From positions 1-5,517 of the forward strand of contig DUGS01000192.1 of NCBI GenBank assembly GCA_013331265.1: a DNA stretch of 5,517 nt. Reading direction: 5' to 3'. How positions within the stretch are numbered: position 1 is the first letter of the stretch; each line of letters starts with the position of its first letter. The stretch comes from Methanosarcina sp. (GTDB lineage: Archaea; Halobacteriota; Methanosarcinia; Methanosarcinales; Methanosarcinaceae). A program made the position numbers and the translations under genes. This document shows positions 1-5,517 of this stretch, one piece after another. The notes under the pieces are model-generated. The model was not told the DNA's origin. It did no database searches and saw only the letters and a program-made list of their open reading frames with translations.

Positions 1-159
1 TTTTGTTTCTGAAAACTCCACTAGAATATCGATATCGCTTTCCGGCTTTTCTTCCCCTCTTGCATAAGAGCCAAAAACAGCTACCTTTGTCGCTCCTTCT
101 TTTTCAAGGAAAGAAGAGATTTTTTCGAACAACTCTTTGTGCCGGGCAGCGTTCTCCAT
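1..159 (-). CDS. MNT-type nucleotidyltransferase (MntA-like antitoxin), N-terminal part, cut by the window edge
   Basis: The reverse strand from an ATG at 159-157 stays open to base 1, giving 53 residues that start MENAARHKELFEKI. At residues 29-49 it reads FGSYARG, then SDIDILVEF. This is the GS-x10-D-x-D signature of minimal nucleotidyltransferases of the pol-beta superfamily, with G30, S31 and the metal-binding D42 and D44 visible. Known members are about 95-150 residues, so roughly half the protein or more lies beyond the left edge. In the MntA/HepT family the enzyme adds AMP to a HEPN RNase toxin and silences it, and the HEPN gene normally lies next to it. Here that partner would be downstream, outside the window. 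No Shine-Dalgarno sequence is seen, but a TATA-like box lies about 26 bases before the ATG, which would give a nearly leaderless mRNA. The fold is sure; the antitoxin role is inferred because the partner is not visible. Confidence 0.85.
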   Translation of the reverse strand, partial: MENAARHKELFEKISSFLEKEGATKVAVFGSYARGEEKPESDIDILVEFSETK

Positions 160-181
160 GTCAGTATAATTTGTTTGTGAT

Positions 182-189
182 CATTTAAA
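182..189 (-). promoter_or_regulatory. Possible archaeal TATA box for the nucleotidyltransferase gene
   Basis: Read on the minus strand this is TTTAAATG, centred about 26 bases before the ATG at 159. Archaeal transcription usually starts about 25 bases after the TATA centre, so the transcript would begin at or within a few bases of the start codon. That fits the absence of a Shine-Dalgarno motif. Short AT-rich matches are common in this region, so this is only suggestive. Confidence 0.3.
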
Positions 190-213
190 GGTATGCTGGA
201 GTGAAATGACGGC

Positions 214-228
214 AAAAGAAGGAAAAAA
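214..228 (-). terminator. Possible T-rich terminator after the HicB-like gene
   Basis: On the minus strand, about 57 bases beyond the HicB stop, the sequence reads TTTTTTCCTTCTTTT with no obvious hairpin. Archaeal RNA polymerase can terminate on oligo-T tracts alone, so this could separate the HicB-like gene from the nucleotidyltransferase gene. It is the most T-rich tract on the minus strand in the 125-base gap. I see nothing else in that gap apart from the 8-base palindrome AGAGCTCT at 244-251. Confidence 0.25.
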
Positions 229-284
229 TAGATTTGGTAAAGGAGAGCTCTTAAAGAAAGATAACTTTTTTAATATATTTTTGA

Positions 285-449
285 TTAAGCTTTGAGACAA
301 ACCTGGATCGCTTCCCTTATACGTTCCATAGCCTGTTCCACAGTTTTTCCCTGTGTATAGCAACCCGGTATGTCAGGAACCTTTGCAACGTATACACCAT
401 CTTCGTCCTGTTCGATAAGAACCGTGTAATTCAAGCTCTTGCCTTCCAT
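285..449 (-). CDS. Short HicB-family (UPF0150) antitoxin-like protein
   Basis: The 54-residue product starts MEGKSLNYTVLIEQDEDG and continues YVAKVPDIPGC, TQGKTVEQAMERIREAI. This is the HicB N-terminal fold (partly degraded RNase-H-like, beta-alpha-beta), with the family's P-x-x-PGC and QGxTxEEA-type motifs. HicB proteins bind and block the RNase toxin HicA, often with a C-terminal DNA-binding part that represses the operon. This one has no DNA-binding part and stops right after the last helix (IQVCLKA), where most short relatives run some 10-20 residues further. The frame is open upstream to an ATG at 515, but the TATA box at 479-486 lies inside that extension and would put the transcript start near 457, so the ATG at 449 is chosen. 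A weak GGTAAAG precedes it. No HicA-like gene is seen in the 125 bases downstream or the 260 upstream. It may be an orphan or remnant antitoxin. Confidence 0.8.
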   Translation of the reverse strand: MEGKSLNYTVLIEQDEDGVYVAKVPDIPGCYTQGKTVEQAMERIREAIQVCLKA

Positions 450-478
450 CTTTACCAGAATAACATTAGGTCTGTGAG

Positions 479-486
479 TATTTAAA
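479..486 (-). promoter_or_regulatory. Archaeal TATA box of the HicB-like gene
   Basis: On the minus strand this reads TTTAAATA, a very good archaeal TATA match. Its centre is about 34 bases before the ATG at 449, which predicts a transcript start near 457 and a leader of about 8 bases. It argues against the longer reading frame that begins at 515. Confidence 0.5.
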
Positions 487-541
487 GATGATATGGAAAC
501 AAAAATAGAAGACAAAAATCAGCTAAAAGCCGCAAAAAGAC

Positions 542-572
542 CGGAAAATATCACTTTTCTATTATATTTCCG
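542..572. repeat. Imperfect inverted repeat in the divergent intergenic region
   Basis: CGGAAAATAT at 542-551 pairs with ATATTTCCG at 564-572, with one bulged A and a 12-base loop. It lies between the outward-facing promoters of the HicB-like gene and the SIR2-STAND gene, so it could be an operator or part of a longer leader. On the minus strand the right arm also reads GGAAATATAATAG, which resembles a BRE plus TATA element. No coding potential was recognised in the rest of 450-724. The repeat is short and could be chance. Confidence 0.25.
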
Positions 573-663
573 CCCCAGTTCCCTCAAATCCTTCGATAGT
601 AAATTCTATGATTACGCTGCTGTTTTGAAGATTATATTCAGGAACAATGAAAAATCGTAATGT

Positions 664-671
664 TTTATAAG
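664..671 (+). promoter_or_regulatory. Archaeal TATA box of the SIR2-STAND gene
   Basis: TTTATAAG is a near-consensus archaeal TATA box, preceded by the purine-rich stretch GAAAAATCGTAATG that could serve as a BRE. Its predicted transcript start is near 693, giving a leader of about 32 bases to the ATG at 725 or about 20 to the TTG at 713. No Shine-Dalgarno motif is visible before either codon. Confidence 0.5.
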
Positions 672-724
672 TAGTATTTCTCATTTCATACATAGATTCT
701 CAAATAAGATAGTTGGCGCTTCAT

Positions 725-3700
725 ATGTTAGATCCTATAAGAGCTTTAGCTAGCAGAATGGTTTCAAGAATAAAATCAGAGGAAGCAGAACCATATATTT
801 TGTTTCTCGGTGCTGGAGCATCTCAAGAATCTGGATGCTCAAATATGATGGATATTGTTGATGATATTTTGAAAGACTGTAACAATTTTGAAAAATGGGA
901 AAATGACATCAAAAAGGCAACAGAAATCAATGAAGAATATGGAGAACTTTTAAGAGAAAAGATAAACAAAGAGAAGCGCACCCTCTTTTTAAAGGAATGG
1001 GACTCAATAGATCTTAAGACTCGACGTGCAATTCTTGAAAAACATCTATTGAAAGATAAAAATCCCTCACCAGGGTATAATTTTTTAGTTAAACTCATAA
1101 AAAAGGGTTACATAAAAACAGTCTTCTCAACAAACCTAGATGTTTTGCTGGAGAAAGCATTAGGTAGTTCAAAGATTTTCTTTGAAAGAATTGTGATTGA
1201 AGAAGACAACCATGACAAAATAGTATCCCAACTCCGCTTATCTAACAATAACATAAGAATAATCAAATTGCATGGTACTCTAGAATCTCCTACAAGCTAC
1301 AAATTTACAAAGAAAGAACTCTTCGGTTTTGAAAAAGAGATTAAGGCGTGTTTATCCCAATTAATTAATCAAAGCCTCATAATTGTAGGATATAGTGGAC
1401 GTGATAGAGATATTGATTTACTTTTTGAAGATGAAGTAAATGAAATTTATTTCGTAAATCCAACACATCCGTGCGAGGAAAGCAGGATTTATCAGACTTT
1501 AGCAGTTAGGAAAACTTTTAGAATAATAGAGGGAAAAGATGGTGACTTTGACACTTTCTTTGAGAAACTGACAAAACATGTGGAACTTAAAGAAGGAGGA
1601 AATGATTCAGATTCTAAACCACCAAAACCTGCAGAAAAAAGCCAAAATAAATTGAAATATTTCTATACTACCGCTGATTTTTTCTCTCGTTACCTCGAAA
1701 AGACAAATCTGCTGAATCATACATACCCCTTTGTAGGTCGAAATGAAATTTTATCACAGCTAGATAATTTCGTAGAGTCAGATAAAAAAATAGCACTTTT
1801 ACCTGGCAGGGGAGGAATTGGAAAAAGCAGAATACTTTTTGAATTTGGGAAAGTTTTTGAATCAAAACACTATGAGTGCGAACTAAGATATGTTAGCGAA
1901 AATCCATTATCAAGGGACTCAATTAATGAATTGCCTGAACGAAAATGTGTACTAGTAGTAGATGATGCCCACCGCAGAGAAGATATTGACACATTGTTAG
2001 AAACAGCTCAACAAGCAATAACAAAACTCCCAATAAAAGTAATTCTGACGTTCAGACCTCATGGACTAAATTATATTAAAAGTAGTTGCAATAGATGCGG
2101 ATTTGACACTCGTGAGATTGAGAATATTTCCGAAGTTAAGGAGCTTAAAAGAAAAGAAATAGAGGAGCTTGGAAAAAGTATACTTGGATCAAAACATCAC
2201 CAATATTTAGAACCTTTAATTAAAGTATCTAAAGACTCCACTATAGTTTTAGTCATCGGAGCACGACTTATTGCAGAAAATAAAGTACAGCCAGCTCTTT
2301 TAGAACAAGACCAAGAGTTTCAAGAGACAGTTTTCAGAAGATTTAAGGAAGATATAATATTGGGTGTCATTAGCGAGGATCTTGACGCAACTTTTTGTAG
2401 AGATTTGCTTTCCATTATTTCCATTTTATCCCCAATCCAAAAAGAAAATGAATTAATTGAAAGGATGGCTAAATACTTAGAAGTAAAAAAATCAAAGCTT
2501 AATATAGCAATTGATACTCTTGAAAAATATAGAGCGCTCCATTCTGTCGGATCTAAACTTAGGATAACTCCCGATGTTTTGTCAGATCACATATTACATA
2601 ATTCATGTATTACATCAGATGGTTATTCGACGGGATACTCTCAAGAAATATTTGATACTTTTGGGGATATTTATCTTGAGAATATATTAAACAATTTAGC
2701 AGAATTAGACTGGCGAATAACCTCACAAAATAGAGAAACTGACCTTTTAGTAGAAATATGGGATAATATAGAAGAAGAATTCAAAAGCTCATCAAATGAG
2801 GATAGAGCAACTACATTAGAAAAATTGGGAAGAGTAGCTTATTATCAACCTCAGAGGACATTAAACCTAATTAGATATGCAATTAATAACCCGCTTAACA
2901 AATCCAAGAAGAATCGTAGCCCATTATGTGATTTCACGCATGAAAATGTATTAGGAATAATCCCCTCATTACTAAAAAATATAAGCTTTAATTTGGAATA
3001 TCTTCTACAATCTTGTGAACTCCTTTGGAAGTTGGCTGAAAAAGAAATGGAAATAAAAGTAACTACTGGTTCAAGCTATGCACTGACAGTACTCGTAGAT
3101 TTAGCCAAATATGAAATGTATAAATCTTTCGAATATAACTTCCAAATCCTTACATTTGTTGAAAAAGAACTCGAAAATCCTAAAAGTTCAAGATATGTAT
3201 GCTCACTCTTAGATATACTTGATCCATTACTAGAAAAAGAAATATTATCTAACAGACTTGTAGGATTCGAGATAAACTTTACACCTTACTCAATACCTTA
3301 TGAAAATACAAAAGAGATTAGAAGAAAAGCCATATGGTTAATTGGGAATCAACTAAAATCCAAATCAACTAAAGTCGTATTAAAAGCATTGAAAATTCTT
3401 TCCGAAGCTTTGAATCCACCTACTGGTTACTTTGGGAGGAAAGTTTCTACTGACGAAATTATAAGATGGCTTCCAGAGCAAATGGACATACTTAAAATTA
3501 TAGAAGATTTTTCAAAAACCACAATAGATCCTATTGTTAAAATTCAGATAAAGTCATCACTTGCTTGGCACGCTAGACAAACAAACCAATCTGAGGTTGC
3601 AGATAAAGCCAGTTCAATTATAGAATCTCTTTCTGAAGACTTTGATACTAAATTAATGAGAGCAATTTGGTATCATTATGACAGAGATTATGAAAACTTT

Positions 3701-5053
3701 GAGGAGAATCAGGAACAGATATCCCAAGAAATAGAAGAAGTAGCAAGAGAATTCCTGGATAGATGTAATAATGAAGGTAAACAGATTTTTGACTCTCTAA
3801 ATGAAACCATTACCAAGTTCCAAATTAATGAGATTACAATTAATCCAGCTGACTTTTTGGTGGCTCTTTCCACTACAGATCATGAAATTGCTTGTGAGAT
3901 TTGCAATCACATTATATCCGATACATCGAACCCTTTAGCTAATTATTTAGAGTTTTTATTGTTAGGGATTAGAAGAAAAGATGAGAATACAGCTATAAGG
4001 TTAACGGAGACTGTTGTCAATAGTGGTGATATGGTCCTCTGTCGTTCTGTAGCAGAAGGATATGCATATAGAGGATGGGCACTTAGACTAAAAAATGAAG
4101 AAATCAAAATAATAACGAAATTACTAAGCTCGTTAGATGCGGATACAAGAAGATTGGCTATTGAATCTCTAGGACGTTTTCCCGATACCCAGAAAAATAA
4201 AGCTATCGAACTTGCTTTAAGTATTGAAATTGGAGATAATGAGAAGTTAGCTGATGCATACTGTGGCATATTTGATAAACACGGGATTTCACCTGTTGAC
4301 TTAAATACAGAGCAACTAAAACTAATCCTAAAAAAAGTATCCCAAATTAAAATATTTAATGAGAATTTATGTGATTTGGAGACTTTTCTAAAATATTGCA
4401 GTACCAGGATACCTGATGAATTGGTCGATTTCCTTTTGGAAAGGATAGATTTAGATAAAAAAGTAAAAAATAGTTCAGTCGATCGATTTCAACCTTTACC
4501 TTACAAAAATTTCTTTGACAAAGGATTAAATGGAATATCACTTAGTCCTCATTACAAAGAAATACTTCGGAAGGTCAGAGATCAATCTTTAGATCCAATG
4601 GATGAAGATTCATCTTGGCTTGCGAGGCTGTATTATTACATTTCTGAAAATTTTTCATTAGATAGCTTGGAAGTTCTGAGCGAATGGATAGATATTGGAG
4701 ATGAAGAAAAAATAAAGGCAGTTGGAACTCTTGTCAAAGAAGCACCCACAGATTTCGTGTTTTCACACTCTGATTTTGTGTCAAAATTAATTATAAATGC
4801 ACAAGAGATTAGTGACGACTGCTACAGAGAAGTAAGATCTAACTTATTAAAATCAGTTGAGAGTGAAGGAAGGACAGGACTCGTTGGTGAACCAAGTCAT
4901 GAAGATCAAAAGATTCGTGATAGAGCTCAAGAATTTATGGAAAAATATCCGGCTGGATCACCTACTTGGAATTTCTACAAACGGCTCTCTGAGCAAGCCA
5001 AAGGATCAATAAAATATTCGCTCGAAAGGGACGAAGAAATGTTAGAAGATTGA
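725..5053 (+). CDS. SIR2-STAND antiviral protein (Avs5-like NADase-effector NTPase)
   Basis: Large three-part protein, about 1442 residues; positions below count from an alternative TTG at 713. The ATG at 725 is preferred, though neither start has a Shine-Dalgarno motif. Residues 24-285 are a SIR2 domain: FLGAGAS (31-37) binds NAD, FSTNLD (138-143) carries catalytic N141, KLHG carries catalytic H187, followed by VGYSGRD (225-231) and FVNP (247-250). A polar linker (294-315) leads to a STAND-type NTPase: FVGR (340-343), Walker A GRGGIGKS with K371, Walker B VLVVDD with D417/D418, and an Arg-bearing sensor-like strand ILTFRPHG (444-451). Residues 565-630 look like a winged helix ending in RITPDVLSD. 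The remaining 800 or so residues are alpha-helical repeat with HEAT/ARM-like units, for example 1140-1156. No signal peptide or membrane segment is seen, so it is cytoplasmic. By analogy with Avs5, DSR and ThsA proteins, it probably senses an invader and depletes NAD+. It is monocistronic and much more AT-rich than the helicase gene. Domains are sure; target and defence role are inferred. Confidence 0.93.
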   Translation: MLDPIRALASRMVSRIKSEEAEPYILFLGAGASQESGCSNMMDIVDDILKDCNNFEKWENDIKKATEINEEYGELLREKINKEKRTLFLKEWDSIDLKTRRAILEKHLLKDKNPSPGYNFLVKLIKKGYIKTVFSTNLDVLLEKALGSSKIFFERIVIEEDNHDKIVSQLRLSNNNIRIIKLHGTLESPTSYKFTKKELFGFEKEIKACLSQLINQSLIIVGYSGRDRDIDLLFEDEVNEIYFVNPTHPCEESRIYQTLAVRKTFRIIEGKDGDFDTFFEKLTKHVELKEGGNDSDSKPPKPAEKSQNKLKYFYTTADFFSRYLEKTNLLNHTYPFVGRNEILSQLDNFVESDKKIALLPGRGGIGKSRILFEFGKVFESKHYECELRYVSENPLSRDSINELPERKCVLVVDDAHRREDIDTLLETAQQAITKLPIKVILTFRPHGLNYIKSSCNRCGFDTREIENISEVKELKRKEIEELGKSILGSKHHQYLEPLIKVSKDSTIVLVIGARLIAENKVQPALLEQDQEFQETVFRRFKEDIILGVISEDLDATFCRDLLSIISILSPIQKENELIERMAKYLEVKKSKLNIAIDTLEKYRALHSVGSKLRITPDVLSDHILHNSCITSDGYSTGYSQEIFDTFGDIYLENILNNLAELDWRITSQNRETDLLVEIWDNIEEEFKSSSNEDRATTLEKLGRVAYYQPQRTLNLIRYAINNPLNKSKKNRSPLCDFTHENVLGIIPSLLKNISFNLEYLLQSCELLWKLAEKEMEIKVTTGSSYALTVLVDLAKYEMYKSFEYNFQILTFVEKELENPKSSRYVCSLLDILDPLLEKEILSNRLVGFEINFTPYSIPYENTKEIRRKAIWLIGNQLKSKSTKVVLKALKILSEALNPPTGYFGRKVSTDEIIRWLPEQMDILKIIEDFSKTTIDPIVKIQIKSSLAWHARQTNQSEVADKASSIIESLSEDFDTKLMRAIWYHYDRDYENFEENQEQISQEIEEVAREFLDRCNNEGKQIFDSLNETITKFQINEITINPADFLVALSTTDHEIACEICNHIISDTSNPLANYLEFLLLGIRRKDENTAIRLTETVVNSGDMVLCRSVAEGYAYRGWALRLKNEEIKIITKLLSSLDADTRRLAIESLGRFPDTQKNKAIELALSIEIGDNEKLADAYCGIFDKHGISPVDLNTEQLKLILKKVSQIKIFNENLCDLETFLKYCSTRIPDELVDFLLERIDLDKKVKNSSVDRFQPLPYKNFFDKGLNGISLSPHYKEILRKVRDQSLDPMDEDSSWLARLYYYISENFSLDSLEVLSEWIDIGDEEKIKAVGTLVKEAPTDFVFSHSDFVSKLIINAQEISDDCYREVRSNLLKSVESEGRTGLVGEPSHEDQKIRDRAQEFMEKYPAGSPTWNFYKRLSEQAKGSIKYSLERDEEMLED

Positions 5054-5085
5054 TAGTGGTTTTTAAGACACTTTACCACTATTTT
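5053..5085 (+). terminator. Hairpin terminator between the convergent genes
   Basis: ATAGTGGT at 5053-5060 and ACCACTAT at 5075-5082 form a perfect 8-base stem with a 14-base loop. The stem begins on the last base of the SIR2-STAND stop codon, and a TTTT run (5082-5085) then C and TT follow it. It fits a terminator for the plus-strand gene, and the symmetric stem may also act for the convergent helicase gene, although no T-run follows on that strand. Confidence 0.55.
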
Positions 5086-5091
5086 CTTACT

Positions 5092-5517
5092 TCATTCCCA
5101 GAACTTCTTCGTCTTCACATAATTCCTCTCCGCAATCAGAATATCCCTGTAAAAAGCCTCTTCATCCACCCTCATCTTTTCAATCACCCTTGACGCCGTT
5201 TCAGGCCCGACCCCTCTGCTCGCAAGCGCAATAACGGCTTTTTTCCCCTGCGAGTTCACGATGCTGGCGTTCCGGTAGACTCTCTGGATGCGTTTCTTCT
5301 CCTCGGCTGAGATAGGGACGCCCTTTCCCTGCTTTTTGACAAGTTTGATCTCCTCTTCTTCCCAGGGCTTGAGGGCTGCAACCATCCTGGACTCGCAGAC
5401 AGGACAGACGATTTCTTCAGGCACGCTTTTCACCTGGCGGTGGGAGGTCCATTTCTTGCAGGTCGTGCAGAAGAGGATTATATTGTCGTTCATGATGCGT
5501 TCCTTTAAGGCAAGCAC
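5092..5517 (-). CDS. Lhr-like SF2 ATP-dependent helicase, C-terminal 141 residues, cut by the window edge
   Basis: The reverse frame is open from the right edge to a TGA at 5094-5092. The edge codon is GTG, but nothing suggests a real start there and the gene almost surely continues outside. Numbering from the edge, FCTTCKKW (C17, C20) and VCPVCESR (C38, C41) form a four-cysteine zinc-binding module. A basic stretch follows, then ALASRGVGPETASRVI (97-112), which resembles a helix-hairpin-helix turn, and the tail RDILIAERNYVKTKKFWE. I recognise this tail from archaeal Lhr-type (large helicase-related) superfamily 2 helicases of roughly 900 residues, ATP-driven 3'-5' translocases on DNA or RNA-DNA used in repair or RNA processing. 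The helicase core is not in the window, so the family call rests on this tail alone. G+C is far higher than in the SIR2-STAND gene, as expected of a resident housekeeping gene. Confidence 0.8.
   Translation of the reverse strand: MLALKERIMNDNIILFCTTCKKWTSHRQVKSVPEEIVCPVCESRMVAALKPWEEEEIKLVKKQGKGVPISAEEKKRIQRVYRNASIVNSQGKKAVIALASRGVGPETASRVIEKMRVDEEAFYRDILIAERNYVKTKKFWE

Noticed and set aside
3..188. Plus-strand open frame over the left edge
   Set aside because: It is the complement of the nucleotidyltransferase gene and low-complexity sequence, with no recognisable protein.
181..363. Minus-strand open frame overlapping the HicB 3' end as a possible HicA
   Set aside because: It lacks HicA's double-stranded-RNA-binding-like fold and the catalytic His in a G-x-x-x-x-x-H type motif, and it overlaps the better HicB frame.
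450..515. Longer start for the HicB-like protein at the ATG at 515
   Set aside because: The extra 22 residues do not look like HicB, and the best TATA box (479-486) lies inside them, so the transcript would begin after that codon.
710..712. In-frame TAG just before the SIR2-STAND start, which Methanosarcina could read as pyrrolysine
   Set aside because: Only 13 open codons lie between it and a TAA at 668-670, with no usable ATG, GTG start context or TATA box placed for it.
1595..1655. GGAGGA followed by ATG inside the SIR2-STAND linker, resembling an internal start
   Set aside because: The ATG at 1602 is out of frame and ends at a TGA after 17 codons. The GGAGGA is explained by two Gly codons in the linker.
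3943..4269. 108-codon minus-strand open frame
   Set aside because: It lies wholly inside the SIR2-STAND gene, has no recognisable domain, and is explained by codon bias of the plus-strand gene. The shorter opposite-strand frames at 823-1098, 1668-1865 and 4356-4541 are rejected for the same reason.
1..5517. CRISPR array, tRNA, rRNA, insertion sequence or attachment site
   Set aside because: No spaced direct repeats, cloverleaf-like sequence, transposase gene or flanking target duplication was seen by eye.

Overview
The window looks archaeal and most resembles Methanosarcina or a close relative. Three things point there: AT-rich archaeal TATA boxes sit about 26-30 bases before plausible transcript starts, the right-hand gene matches the tail of an archaeal Lhr-type helicase, and small HicB and MNT nucleotidyltransferase genes are common in Methanosarcina. 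This assignment rests on recall of protein families, not on a search.

Layout from left to right. Bases 1-159 (minus) hold the first 53 codons of a minimal nucleotidyltransferase (MNT/MntA-like, usually the antitoxin partner of a HEPN toxin), cut by the window edge. Bases 285-449 (minus) hold a short HicB-family antitoxin-like gene with its own TATA box and no visible HicA partner. A divergent intergenic region (450-724) carries promoters facing both ways. Bases 725-5053 (plus) are one very large gene. Its product of about 1442 residues joins an N-terminal SIR2 NAD-binding/NADase domain, a central STAND-type P-loop NTPase with a winged-helix-like segment, and about 800 residues of alpha-helical repeat. 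A short hairpin and T-run (5053-5085) separates it from the convergent C-terminal part of an Lhr-like helicase (5092-5517, minus), which runs off the right edge.

The centrepiece is the SIR2-STAND protein. Its layout of effector, NTPase switch and repeat sensor is that of antiviral STAND (Avs) proteins, and SIR2-STAND is the arrangement named Avs5. The likely job is immunity: the C-terminal repeats sense an invader, the NTPase drives oligomerisation, and the SIR2 domain destroys NAD+. The SIR2 catalytic Asn and His and the Walker A and B motifs all appear intact. The gene is much more AT-rich than the neighbouring helicase (hand counts of 28% against 55% G+C in one 60-base line each) and sits beside toxin-antitoxin-type genes. 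This suggests a small, horizontally acquired defence island next to a housekeeping gene.
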